NCBI RefSeq assembly: GCF_025345615.1
Contig: NZ_JAODWD010000005.1
Coordinates: forward strand, 186,001 to 250,000
DNA length: 64,000 nt
Direction: 5' to 3'
Origin: Mycobacterium deserti
GTDB lineage: Bacteria; Actinomycetota; Actinomycetes; Mycobacteriales; Mycobacteriaceae
Shown here: positions 1 through 8,782 of the stretch, one piece after another
Numbering within the stretch: the stretch's first letter is position 1
Layout: the number at the start of each line of letters is the position of its first letter
Program-made: the position numbers and the translations under genes
Notes under the pieces: model-generated
Databases searched by the model: none
What the model was told of the DNA's origin: nothing
The model's input: only the letters and a program-made list of their open reading frames with translations

Positions 1-2
1 TG

Positions 3-1025
3 CTCCGGTCACCGCTGGTCGACCTGCTCACGGGTCCACACGGGGTGGACCGGTACACCGAGCTGGTCGAGCCCACCTGGACGCAGGGCGACGCCCGCGC
101 CAGGGTGGTCGCCGTGCGGCGGCAGACGCCACGCAGCGTCACGCTCACCTTGGAACCCAATAAAGCGTTCACCGGATTTCGCGCCGGCCAACACATCAAC
201 CTGACGGTCGAGATCGACGGTCGCCGGCGCACCCGCCCCTACTCGCCTGCGAGCGCCGAAGGCTCGCCCTACATCGAGCTCACCATCGGCCACCACGACG
301 GCGGGCTGGTGTCGACCCACCTGTGCGAGCACGCAAGGCCCGGCATGGTCGTCGGGCTCGACTCGGTCGGCGGCGACTTCGTCCTGCCCGCGCTGCGTCC
401 GCGACGGATCCTGTTCGTCTCGGGCGGTAGCGGTATCACCCCGGTGATGTCGATGCTGCGCACCATGCGCGACGAGGGCTCCGACCGCGAGATCGCCTTC
501 GTTCATTACGCGCGATCGCCGGAGGAGGCCTGCTACGCCGACGAGCTCGCCGCGATGGCCGGGGTGCGGGTGCTGCACGGCTACACCCGCGAGGGCGCCG
601 GGGATCTGGACGGCCACTTCGACGCCGACCACCTGGCAGCGGCGATGCCCCGACCCGACGCTGTCTTCGTGTGCGGGCCGCCCGCGCTGGTAGAGGCCGT
701 CCGCGCGCACTGCCCGGATGCGAAGGCCGAGTCCTTCGTCCCGCCCGTCATCACCGTGCCTGCCGAATCGTCAGGCGGTCGTATCGTTTTCGCCGACGCG
801 GCGGTCGACACGGTCGACGACGGCCGACCGATCCTCGAGCAAGCCGAGGCCGCCGGCCTCACACCAGACAGCGGATGCCGAATGGGCATCTGCCACAGCT
901 GCACCCGCCGTAAGACACGCGGCGCGGTGAAAAATCTGATCACCGGAGCGGTGTCAGGCGTCGAAGAGGAGGACATCCAAATCTGTGTGTCCGCCCCCGT
1001 TGGCGACGTCGAGATCGCACTCTAA
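3..1025 (+). CDS. Ferredoxin/flavin oxidoreductase, electron donor to DesA3 (5' end outside window)
   Basis: The reading frame is open from the left edge, so the start codon lies upstream; an internal GTG at 45 is unlikely to be the true start. The domains run as an FAD-binding part with an RxYS motif (RPYSPAS), an NAD(P)-binding part (GGSGITPVMSML), and a C-terminal plant-type 2Fe-2S ferredoxin domain with cysteines in SGCRMGICHSC and a last one in QICVSAP. It resembles M. tuberculosis Rv3230c, which passes electrons from NADPH to the stearoyl-CoA desaturase. desA3 follows after 13 nt, so the two are co-transcribed. The function is inferred from architecture and this pairing. Confidence 0.9.
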   Translation, partial: LRSPLVDLLTGPHGVDRYTELVEPTWTQGDARARVVAVRRQTPRSVTLTLEPNKAFTGFRAGQHINLTVEIDGRRRTRPYSPASAEGSPYIELTIGHHDGGLVSTHLCEHARPGMVVGLDSVGGDFVLPALRPRRILFVSGGSGITPVMSMLRTMRDEGSDREIAFVHYARSPEEACYADELAAMAGVRVLHGYTREGAGDLDGHFDADHLAAAMPRPDAVFVCGPPALVEAVRAHCPDAKAESFVPPVITVPAESSGGRIVFADAAVDTVDDGRPILEQAEAAGLTPDSGCRMGICHSCTRRKTRGAVKNLITGAVSGVEEEDIQICVSAPVGDVEIAL

Positions 1026-1038
1026 GGAAGGAGTGGCC

Positions 1039-2142
1039 ATGACTGCACCAACCATCACGCAGCAGAAGACCCTCGAGAAGACCGTCGCCGGCCAGCGCAT
1101 CACGCTCACACCGGAGCAGTCCGAGGAATTCGGCCGCGAACTGGACGCGCTCAAGGAGCGCGTCATCGCCGACCTCGGCGAGCGAGACACCACCTACATC
1201 CGACGAATCATCAAGAGCCAACGCGGTTTGGAGGTCGCGGGCCGTGCACTGCTGTTCGGCGGTATCTTCCCGCCGTTCTGGCTCGCGGGCACCGCCATGC
1301 TGGGGCTGTCGAAGATCCTCGACAACATGGAGATCGGCCACAACGTCATGCACGGCCAGTACGACTGGACCGGCGACCCCGCGTTGTCGAGCAAGAAGTT
1401 CGAATGGGACACCGCGTGCCCGGCCGATCAGTGGCGGCACTCGCACAACTACATGCACCACACCTACACCAACATCGTCGGCATGGACCGCGACGTCGGC
1501 TACGGCATCCTGCGGATGAGCGAAGACCAGCGGTGGAGCCCGTACTTCCTGGGCAACCCGGTGTACGCCTTCCTGCTCATGGTGTTGTTCCAGTACGGGG
1601 TTGCGCTGCACGAGTTGGAAACTGAGCGCATCCGCGCCGGCGAGATCTCGGTCGCGGACAAGCGTGAGATTCTTGAAGAAATCTGGCGCAAGACCAGGAA
1701 GCAGACGCTCAAGGACTACGTGGCCTTCCCGCTGCTGGCCGGGCCGTTCGCGCCGTGGGTGTTCGCGGGCAACATGACCGCCAACCTGATGCGCAACGTG
1801 TGGTCCTACATGATCATCTTCTGCGGACATTTCCCCGAAGACGTCCAGGAGTTCTCGATCGAGGAGACCAAGGCCGAAACCCGCGGTCAGTGGTACTTCC
1901 GGCAGATTCTCGGTTCGGCGAACCTGACCGGCGGCAAGCTGTTTCACATCTTGAGCGGCAATCTGTCGTTCCAGATCGAGCACCACCTGTTCCCCGATAT
2001 CCCCGCCCATCGGCACGCTGAGATCGCGCCCGAGGTCCAGGAGATCTGCCGACGCTACGGCATCCCGTACAACATGGGCCCGTTGCCTCGCCAGTTCGCG
2101 ACGGTCGTGCGCAAGATCTTCCGGCTCGCGCTGCCCCGGTAA
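1039..2142 (+). CDS. desA3: Membrane acyl-CoA delta-9 desaturase DesA3
   Basis: This predicted integral-membrane di-iron desaturase makes oleoyl-CoA from stearoyl-CoA using electrons from the reductase encoded just upstream. All three histidine boxes are visible: HNVMH near residue 101, HSHNYMHH near 134-141 and IEHHLFPD near 314. Hydrophobic stretches follow the first box and occur around residues 175-200 and 235-260. The ATG at 1039 is preceded by a strong AAGGAAGGAG ribosome-binding site, which fixes the start at 367 residues; a longer frame from 985 lies inside the upstream gene. The family is the Rv3229c type. Confidence 0.93.
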   Translation: MTAPTITQQKTLEKTVAGQRITLTPEQSEEFGRELDALKERVIADLGERDTTYIRRIIKSQRGLEVAGRALLFGGIFPPFWLAGTAMLGLSKILDNMEIGHNVMHGQYDWTGDPALSSKKFEWDTACPADQWRHSHNYMHHTYTNIVGMDRDVGYGILRMSEDQRWSPYFLGNPVYAFLLMVLFQYGVALHELETERIRAGEISVADKREILEEIWRKTRKQTLKDYVAFPLLAGPFAPWVFAGNMTANLMRNVWSYMIIFCGHFPEDVQEFSIEETKAETRGQWYFRQILGSANLTGGKLFHILSGNLSFQIEHHLFPDIPAHRHAEIAPEVQEICRRYGIPYNMGPLPRQFATVVRKIFRLALPR

Positions 2143-2146
2143 CGGG

Positions 2147-2908
2147 TCACGTCTGGCAGACCGGGCACCAGAAGGTGATGCGATCGCCGGAGTCGTCTGA
2201 CCGGATGGCCGTGCCGCACCTGCGGCATGGCTCGCCGGCGCGACCGTAAACCCACACCTGTTGACCCCGCCTGGTGTCGCCGGTAGTGGTCCTGTTCGAC
2301 CGAGACCGGTTCAGCCACAGCATGTCCCGAGCGCGCTGCACCATGCGCAGCGGATCCTTGACCGTGCGGACCGGCGTCGTCGGTAGATAGCCGGTGACAA
2401 AACAGATCTCGTTGCAGTAGACGTTGCCGACGCCGGCCATCACCCGCTGGTCGAGCAGCGACTCGCTCAGCGGGCGGTCCGGATCGGCGACGAGATTGGC
2501 CGCTGCGGTGCGCGGTTCCCAGTCGTCACCCAGCAGGTCTGGTCCGAGATGCGCGACAACGTCCATATCGTGTGAACGTTCCAACACCTCGAGCACGCCG
2601 AGATCGACCCCGGCCGCCTGCACGTCCGCAGTCTCCAGGATGATCCGGATGCGGTAGCCGGCGCGGCTGGGTCTGCCGATCGGGCTGACCTTCCAGCTGC
2701 CGTCCATCTTCAAGTGCGAATGGATGCTGGCGTCGCCGATGCGGATGAACAGGTGCTTGCCGCGAGTGATCACTTCGTCGACGACCTGACCGGTGAGGTT
2801 CACGGCGGCGTACCGCGGCACGCGAATATCGCAGCGGGTCAGTGTCTTTCCGACGAGTCCTTCGCGAAGCCGCAGCCCGGCGTGCCAGACGGTATCGCCT
2901 TCAGGCAT
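2147..2908 (-). CDS. nei: Endonuclease VIII-type DNA glycosylase (Fpg/Nei family)
   Basis: This base-excision repair glycosylase/AP lyase removes oxidised bases. It starts MPEGDTVW, giving the catalytic Pro2 and Glu3 after removal of Met. The conserved lysine lies in RGKHLFIR. The C-terminus carries a four-cysteine zinc finger (CRRCG...CPVC) at the very end, so the 253-residue protein is complete. It lies 24 nt downstream of lhr on the same strand, and the tetR-lhr-nei order matches the M. tuberculosis arrangement. It converges with desA3, leaving only 4 nt between the two stop codons. Confidence 0.92.
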   Translation of the reverse strand: MPEGDTVWHAGLRLREGLVGKTLTRCDIRVPRYAAVNLTGQVVDEVITRGKHLFIRIGDASIHSHLKMDGSWKVSPIGRPSRAGYRIRIILETADVQAAGVDLGVLEVLERSHDMDVVAHLGPDLLGDDWEPRTAAANLVADPDRPLSESLLDQRVMAGVGNVYCNEICFVTGYLPTTPVRTVKDPLRMVQRARDMLWLNRSRSNRTTTGDTRRGQQVWVYGRAGEPCRRCGTAIRSDDSGDRITFWCPVCQT

Positions 2909-2932
2909 GCGTCAGCCTCTCATGCGCGCGCA

Positions 2933-5900
2933 CTACCGGAGCCGCAACCCCCGCGGAGTGCGAGAGAAACCCGCCTCGACGAGTGCGTTCTGCACCGCCG
3001 CCCGCTGCCCCTCGCCGTGCGGTTCCAGCACCGGTACGCCGTTGACCTTCTCGACCAGCAGCGCCTGGACACGTCCGCTGCTGACGAGTTGGGCGAGCGC
3101 CGTCGCCGCGGCGGTGTGTGCCTCGGCATCATCGGTGAAACTCAACAGTGAGCGCCCGCCGCGCTCGAGGAACCACGTCAATTCACCGTCGACCAGCGCG
3201 ACCAGTGCGCCGGCCTTGCGGCCCGGGCGATGCGACGCGTCATCGTCCGGTCCGCGGCCGGGCCACGGCAGCGCTGCGCCGTACGGGTTGGCGGGATCGG
3301 CGGCAGCCAGCATTACGGCGTGGTACTCGCGGCGCTCCTGGTCCACCCCGTCGAGGTAGGAACGCAACCGGTCGACGGTCGACGCGACCGCGAACTGTGC
3401 GCCGCCCAGCGACTCGACGAAATAGCCGCGCTGGCACCGGCCGGCGTCCTCGAATGCCGACAACACCTTGTACAGCATTGCGAACCCGCCGGGTATCGAT
3501 TCGGCGGCCACCGCGCCCTTGGTAAGGACGCCGTGACGACTCAGCATCTGCTCGGCCGTGAAATGAGCCCGCACAGTCGATTCCGGCTCGGGAGAGGGAA
3601 GCGCCGACCAGCGCCCCGCGACCGTAGGGTCGACACTGCGGGTCTGGGCATGCTTGACGCTGTAGCTGCTCAGCCGCGGCGGGCGCTGCTTCTGGCGGTG
3701 TGCCGGTGCGCCGCGCCTGCCCGTGGAGCGGCGTGTTCCCGACAGCATCGAGCGCACTGGCGCGAAGGTGTCGCCGGTGACCCACCCAGCCCAGATCAAT
3801 TCCCACAGAGCGGTTTTGAACTGTTCCGAATCACCATCGACGAGTTGGCGGAAGAAGTACGCGCCGCCGCCGCCCAGCGCTTGGGTGATGGCGCGATGGG
3901 TGTCGGTGAAGTCTACTTCGGTCGGAGCGGTCAACGTCAGCGGCGCGGAGTCGGAGGTGTGGAAGGCGATCCACCCGTCACCGCCGCCGATCTGGCCGAC
4001 ACCCGACCAGGTGACTTCGCCGGAGGCCAGCAGCTCGTCGAGCATCGCCGGCTGGTAGTCGCGGACGCGCTGACCGAGCACCAGCGATTCGACCGCGGAC
4101 GCCGGGATCGGCACTCCGGCGAGTTGGTCGATGACCGAGGCGAGACCGTCGATGCCCGAATTGTGTGTGCCCACCTGCTGCCACGCGGGCAGGAAGCGAC
4201 CGTAGGCGGCCGTGCTGACCGGCTCCACCTGCGCCCGCAGCGCGGCCAGTGACCGGCGGCGCAGAATCTTCAACACGTCGGAGTCACACCACTGTTCGCC
4301 GGCCCCAGGGTCCGTCACAGGGATGTCGGTGAACTCCCCGCGAATCAGCTTGCCGTCGATAGCCATTCGGCCGAGCACGTCGGCGGTGACGCGCAGCCCC
4401 AGTCCGAAGCGGGCGGCGGCGTCGGAAGTGGTGAACGGCCCGTGCGTGCGGGCATAGCGGCCCAGCAGTTCGCCGAGCGGGTCGTCGACGGATTCGGTGA
4501 ACGCTGTCGGCACCCCGATGGGCACAGCGACGCCGATACCGTCGCGTAACAGGCCGATGTCTTCGATGGTGACCCACCAGGCCCGGTCGGCGAACGAGAC
4601 CGGCAGTGCCCGCTTGGCGCCGTGCAGGCCCTCGAGCCAGCCGCCCACCTCGTCGGCCGTGCAGCGTTCGGCGATCTCGGCCTCGGTCAGCGGCCCCAGC
4701 ACCCGCAACAGGTCGGCGATACCTTCGGCGTCCCGGGCCTTGCGGTCCTCTGCGAGGTGCTGCAGCTGGCGCGTCGTGGAGTCGATGATCTGCGGATCGA
4801 GCAGTTCGCGCAGTTCGACGCGACCCAGCAGTTCGGCCAGCAGCACGCTGTCCAGCGAGAGCGCCGCCGCGCGCCGCTCGGCCAGCGGACTGTCGCCCTC
4901 GTACATGAACGCCCCGACGTAGCCGAACAGCAGCGAGGCGGCGAACGGCGACGGTGTGGTGGTCTCGACCTCGACGATCCGGAGTCGACGCTGCGCCACA
5001 CCGCGCATCAGCTCGGTCAGGGCGGGCACGTCGTAGACGTCCTGCAGGCATTCGCGCACCGCCTCCAACACGATCGGGAAGTCGGGATACTTGCGCGCGA
5101 CGTCGAGCAGTTGCGCCGCGCGCTGCCGCTGGTGCCACAGCGGCGAGCGCTTGCCCGGATGGCGGCGCGGCAGAAGTAAAGCGCGCGCGGCACATTCGCG
5201 GAACCGTGACGCAAAGAGTGCTGAGCCGCCGACCTCCGCGGTGACGATCGGCTCGATCTCGTCGGCATCGAACACGAACAAGTCTGCGCCGGGTGCGGTG
5301 TCCTCGGTGTCGGGGAGTCGCACGATGATGCCGTCGTCGGACGCGGTCGGCTTCTCGTCGATGCCGTAACGCTCACGCAGCCTGCGCGACACCGCTAGTG
5401 CCAGCGGGCCGTGTACGCGCAGGCCGTACGGCGAGTGCAGGATCACCCGCCAGTCACCGAGCTCGTCGCGAAACCGCTCCACCATCAGCGTGGTGTCGGT
5501 CGGTACCGTGCCGGTGGCCTGCCGCTGGTCGTCGAGTAGCTGCCATAGGTTGTCGGTCGCGAAGTCGTCGAATCCCATTGCCCGGCAATGTTCGCCGAAT
5601 TGGTCGCGGCCCACCGAGGCAAGCTCGCCGGTGAACGCGCCCACCGCCGCGCCGAGTTCGGCGGGCCTGCCGACGCTGTCACCGCGCCAGAACGGTAGCC
5701 GTGCCGGCTGCCCGGGTGCCGGTACGACCAGCACCCGATCGTGGGTGATCTCGGTGATGCGCCAGCTGGTCGCGCCGAGTGAGATCACGTCGCCGGGCCG
5801 CGACTCGTACACCATCTCTTCGTCGAGTTCGCCGACCCGCGACGGCTTTTCCGCGTCGGTGGCCAGATAGACGGTGAACAGTCCGCGGTCGGGGATGGCG

Positions 5901-7471
5901 CCGCCGGAGGTGACCGCCAGCCGCTGCGCACCCGGCCGCGCGGTCAGCGTGCCCGTGTCGCGGTCGTACACCAGTCGCGGCCGTAGCTCGGCGAACTCCG
6001 TGGACGGGTATTTGCCGCTGAGCAGATCCAGTGTCGCCTCGAAGGCGCTGCGCGGCAGGGTGGCGAACGGGGCACTGCGCCGCACCGCGTCGAACCAACG
6101 GTCGGCGTCCAACGGTTCCAGCGCGCACGCGGCGACGGTGTGCTGGGCCAGCACGTCGAGCGGATTCGCCGGCACCCGCATGGTCTCGATCTGGCCAGCC
6201 AGCATCCGGCGCACCGTCACTGCGCAGCCGATCAGATCCGTCCGGTGCTTGGGGAACAGCACCCCTTGGGAGATCTCACCGACCTGGTGGCCGGCCCGGC
6301 CGATCCGCTGCAGACCGCTGGCCACCGACGGCGGCGCCTCGACCTGGATCACCAGATCGACCGCGCCCATGTCGATGCCGAGCTCGAGACTCGACGTCGC
6401 GACGACCGCTTTGAGCCGTCCGGTCTTGAGGTCGTCTTCGACCTGCGCGCGCTGCTCCTTGCTGACCGAACCGTGGTGCGCCCGGGCCAGCAGCGTTGGC
6501 GCGCCCGACGCCTGACCGCTGCCCATGATGTGGGCGGGCGACCCGCCCGCGACGCCGGTGTTGGGACCCGCCGGTACCTCCATGCCACTTCGTTCGGCGT
6601 GAATCTCGTTGAGTCGCGAGGTGAGTCGCTCGGCGAGCCGGCGCGAGTTCGAGAACACGATGGAGCTGTTGTGCGCCTCGATGAGGTCGACGATGCGCTC
6701 TTCGACATCGGGCCAGATGGTGTTGTTCTCGAGGTTGGCCATGTCCGGCACGGGCACCTGGACCGACAGGTCGAACGTCTTGGCCGCGGGCGGCGCGACG
6801 ATGGTGGTGCGGGCTTGACCCGACAGGAAACGCGCCACCTCTTCGGCCGGGCGCACGGTCGCCGACAGGCCGATGCGCTGCGCCGGCTTGTCGAGCATCT
6901 GGTCCAGGCGCTCCAGCGACAACGCGAGGTGTGCGCCGCGTTTGGTGCCCGCCACCGCGTGCACCTCGTCGACGATGACCGTGCGCACCTCGGCAAGGGT
7001 GTCGCGCGCCGACGACGTCAGCATCAAGAACAGCGACTCCGGCGTGGTGATCAGGATGTCGGGCGGCCGGGTGATCAGCTCGCGGCGTTGGTTGGGCGGG
7101 GTGTCGCCCGAGCGCACCCCGACGCTGATGGACGGGGCCTGCTCGCCGCGGCGTTCGGCGACGCGGCCGATGCCGGTCAGCGGGGTGCGCAGGTTGCGTT
7201 CGACGTCGACGGCCAACGCCTTGAGCGGGGAGACGTACAGCACCCGAGTGCCTGCGCCGGGCGGGCGTGGGTCGGCGGAAGCCAGTTCGTCGATGGCCCA
7301 CAAGAACGCGGCCAGCGTCTTGCCGGACCCGGTCGGGGCTATGACCAGGGTGTTGTCGCCGTCGGCGATGGCCGACCACGCCTGCTCCTGCGCGGGAGTG
7401 GGCGAGGCGAAGGTACCCGTGAACCACTCCCGCGTCAGCGGGCTGAACCGCGAGAGGGCACCTGTGCTCAT
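2933..7471 (-). CDS. lhr: Lhr-type large superfamily 2 DNA helicase
   Basis: This ATP-dependent 3'-5' DNA helicase acts in DNA repair. The start chosen is ATG at 7471 (MSTGALSRFSPLTREWF), giving 1512 residues, the usual mycobacterial length. The open frame continues to 7951 but that extension only overlaps tetR. Visible motifs are Walker A APTGSGKT, a DEVH box in VIVDEVHAV, SAT motif III (LSATVRP) and the arginine finger QRIGRAGHQ. The long C-terminal half is the winged-helix and Lhr-specific region. Homologues are induced with mutagenic DNA damage in mycobacteria and are co-encoded with a nuclease or glycosylase, here nei. tetR lies 31 nt upstream. Confidence 0.94.
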   Translation of the reverse strand: MSTGALSRFSPLTREWFTGTFASPTPAQEQAWSAIADGDNTLVIAPTGSGKTLAAFLWAIDELASADPRPPGAGTRVLYVSPLKALAVDVERNLRTPLTGIGRVAERRGEQAPSISVGVRSGDTPPNQRRELITRPPDILITTPESLFLMLTSSARDTLAEVRTVIVDEVHAVAGTKRGAHLALSLERLDQMLDKPAQRIGLSATVRPAEEVARFLSGQARTTIVAPPAAKTFDLSVQVPVPDMANLENNTIWPDVEERIVDLIEAHNSSIVFSNSRRLAERLTSRLNEIHAERSGMEVPAGPNTGVAGGSPAHIMGSGQASGAPTLLARAHHGSVSKEQRAQVEDDLKTGRLKAVVATSSLELGIDMGAVDLVIQVEAPPSVASGLQRIGRAGHQVGEISQGVLFPKHRTDLIGCAVTVRRMLAGQIETMRVPANPLDVLAQHTVAACALEPLDADRWFDAVRRSAPFATLPRSAFEATLDLLSGKYPSTEFAELRPRLVYDRDTGTLTARPGAQRLAVTSGGAIPDRGLFTVYLATDAEKPSRVGELDEEMVYESRPGDVISLGATSWRITEITHDRVLVVPAPGQPARLPFWRGDSVGRPAELGAAVGAFTGELASVGRDQFGEHCRAMGFDDFATDNLWQLLDDQRQATGTVPTDTTLMVERFRDELGDWRVILHSPYGLRVHGPLALAVSRRLRERYGIDEKPTASDDGIIVRLPDTEDTAPGADLFVFDADEIEPIVTAEVGGSALFASRFRECAARALLLPRRHPGKRSPLWHQRQRAAQLLDVARKYPDFPIVLEAVRECLQDVYDVPALTELMRGVAQRRLRIVEVETTTPSPFAASLLFGYVGAFMYEGDSPLAERRAAALSLDSVLLAELLGRVELRELLDPQIIDSTTRQLQHLAEDRKARDAEGIADLLRVLGPLTEAEIAERCTADEVGGWLEGLHGAKRALPVSFADRAWWVTIEDIGLLRDGIGVAVPIGVPTAFTESVDDPLGELLGRYARTHGPFTTSDAAARFGLGLRVTADVLGRMAIDGKLIRGEFTDIPVTDPGAGEQWCDSDVLKILRRRSLAALRAQVEPVSTAAYGRFLPAWQQVGTHNSGIDGLASVIDQLAGVPIPASAVESLVLGQRVRDYQPAMLDELLASGEVTWSGVGQIGGGDGWIAFHTSDSAPLTLTAPTEVDFTDTHRAITQALGGGGAYFFRQLVDGDSEQFKTALWELIWAGWVTGDTFAPVRSMLSGTRRSTGRRGAPAHRQKQRPPRLSSYSVKHAQTRSVDPTVAGRWSALPSPEPESTVRAHFTAEQMLSRHGVLTKGAVAAESIPGGFAMLYKVLSAFEDAGRCQRGYFVESLGGAQFAVASTVDRLRSYLDGVDQERREYHAVMLAAADPANPYGAALPWPGRGPDDDASHRPGRKAGALVALVDGELTWFLERGGRSLLSFTDDAEAHTAAATALAQLVSSGRVQALLVEKVNGVPVLEPHGEGQRAAVQNALVEAGFSRTPRGLRLR

Positions 7472-7502
7472 CAGACCATCGTGCAGGAGGGCACCGACAA
7501 CC

Positions 7503-8153
7503 TCAGCGGTGCTCGGCGGCGACCGCGTCCGCCAGTTCGGCCGGGATGGCGGGCACTCGCCCGACCGCGTCCAGCAGCGCGTGGGCGCACGCGTCGGCGA
7601 CGACGCCCGCGTCGATGGACGGGTCGGCCAGGCGCTGTCTGCACATCTCGAATGTGAACGCCAACCAGCCGTAGACGGTGACGCGCAGGTCGCGCTCGAC
7701 CTTGGAATCCAGTGCCCCGCCGATCCCGGCGTTGATGCGCGCGATGATCCGGTTGGCCTGACGGTCGTTGTCGACATCCTCGATTCCACGCAGCAGCGGG
7801 TCGGAGCGGCCCATGCCCATGTAGGCGGCCCACGCGCCGTGCGGGTGCTCCTCGTCGTAGCGCAGGTAGGCCAGCACGCCGGCCCGCAACTGGTCGAACA
7901 AGCCCTGGCCGGGGTCCGGCGGGGTGTTGGTGGCCTCGAACAGCCGCTCACCCTCGGCTCGCACGACGGCGGCGAAAAAGGCCCGCTTATCCGGGAAGTA
8001 GTGGTACATCAGGGCACGCGAGACCCCGGCCCGTTCGGCGATCTCGTCGATGCGCACCTCGTCGTAGGGACGCTGGCCGAACACCTCGGCGCCCAGCGAC
8101 AGCAGTTCCCTGCGTCGATCCTCGGGCGATAGCCGTCGTCTGGTATCTGCCAT
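7503..8153 (-). CDS. TetR family transcriptional regulator
   Basis: This 216-residue regulator has an N-terminal TetR helix-turn-helix (VRIDEIAERAGVSRALMYHYFPDKRAFF, quoted in part) at about residues 30-55 and a helical ligand-binding C-terminal region. It corresponds to the Rv3295 position beside lhr. It is the first gene of the tetR-lhr-nei group and is divergent from the small gene at 8260. The 106-bp gap between them holds the promoters for both directions. The ligand is unknown. Confidence 0.85.
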   Translation of the reverse strand: MADTRRRLSPEDRRRELLSLGAEVFGQRPYDEVRIDEIAERAGVSRALMYHYFPDKRAFFAAVVRAEGERLFEATNTPPDPGQGLFDQLRAGVLAYLRYDEEHPHGAWAAYMGMGRSDPLLRGIEDVDNDRQANRIIARINAGIGGALDSKVERDLRVTVYGWLAFTFEMCRQRLADPSIDAGVVADACAHALLDAVGRVPAIPAELADAVAAEHR

Positions 8154-8194
8154 GACGCCATTCTATTGACGCCTGTCTAACAGCGGCCGGCTGC

Positions 8195-8221
8195 GTTTTG
8201 CCGCGGCGCCGGACCGGGTAT
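8195..8221 (+). promoter_or_regulatory. SigF-type promoter leading into the carotenoid block
   Basis: GTTTT at 8195-8199 and GGGTAT at 8216-8221 are separated by 16 bp, matching the mycobacterial SigF consensus GTTT-N15-17-GGGTAT. The expected transcription start lies about 30 nt before the ATG at 8260. In M. smegmatis, SigF is known to be required for carotenoid pigment. Extension of this transcript into crtE is inferred and not proven. Confidence 0.6.
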
Positions 8222-8259
8222 TCCGGTTTATTGACGGAATTGACAGTCAGGGACAGGCC

Positions 8260-8643
8260 ATGGACATCGTTCGAAGCGCGACACGCGTCGTCACCGGAGC
8301 CGCAAACGCCACCACCGCCGCCGCCGGCGCTTTGGGCGGAGCGACGGTCAACGGCATCATCGGCGGCGTGCAGGGGACCGCGCGGGGGGTGCGCGAAGGC
8401 GTCAGCAGCGGCAGCCATTCGACACCGGCGGCACTGCTGGCTATGGGCGCCATCGGCGCGGCGGGTCTGATCGAGTGGCCGGCGCTGCTGATGGTCGGCG
8501 GAACCGCCCTGCTGGTGCAACAGCTCGCCGGCCCCGCCCAGGACGAGGCGGGACGGGCCGCGCCGACGCCCCGCCAGGCGTCGTCCGCGTCGATGGCCAA
8601 GAAGGCGCCGCCGCGAAAGTCATCAGCGCGTAAGAAGTCGTGA
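8260..8643 (+). CDS. Small Ala/Gly-rich protein with hydrophobic segment and basic tail, unknown function
   Basis: I do not recognise a characterised family for this 127-residue protein. It starts MDIVRSATRVVTG. The first 55 residues are an alanine/glycine-rich low-complexity region reminiscent of the N-termini of large mycobacterial P-type ATPases. Residues 60-90 are hydrophobic (PAALLAMGAIGAAGLIEW, then a second stretch), and the last 20 residues are rich in Lys, Arg, Ala and Pro (KKAPPRKSSARKK). A membrane-associated or nucleoid-associated role is possible. It sits behind a SigF-type promoter, and its stop codon adjoins a 36-bp tandem repeat ahead of crtE. Confidence 0.6.
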   Translation: MDIVRSATRVVTGAANATTAAAGALGGATVNGIIGGVQGTARGVREGVSSGSHSTPAALLAMGAIGAAGLIEWPALLMVGGTALLVQQLAGPAQDEAGRAAPTPRQASSASMAKKAPPRKSSARKKS

Positions 8644-8713
8644 GGCGCCGCAGTTGGCCGCCCCGGGACTGTCGGGCGAGGCGCCGCAGTTGGCCGCCCC
8701 GGGACTGTCGGGC
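8642..8713. repeat. Two perfect tandem copies of a 36-bp unit
   Basis: Copies at 8642-8677 and 8678-8713 are identical, and the first 6 bases of a third copy (GAGGCG) follow at 8714. Each unit contains a CCCGGG core and GC-rich half-palindromes (GGCGCC). The array starts inside the stop codon of the upstream gene and ends 69 bp before crtE. It could be a variable-number repeat or affect read-through into crtE. Confidence 0.9.
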
Positions 8714-8782
8714 GAGGCGGCACCGGTTGGCATGACGCCGATGGGGTAATCCTCAACGGACTGGCGGTGGAAGGGGGCGCGG

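Noticed and set aside
6140..7657. 505-codon plus-strand frame opposite lhr
   Set aside because: It is a His/Arg/Asp-rich shadow of the helicase coding strand without domain structure.
7472..7951. N-terminal extension of lhr to 7951
   Set aside because: The extra 160 codons overlap tetR in another frame and read as low-complexity Arg/Pro/Thr. ATG 7471 gives the normal Lhr start.
8642..8713. CRISPR array
   Set aside because: The units are directly adjacent with no spacers, there are only two, and no cas genes are present.
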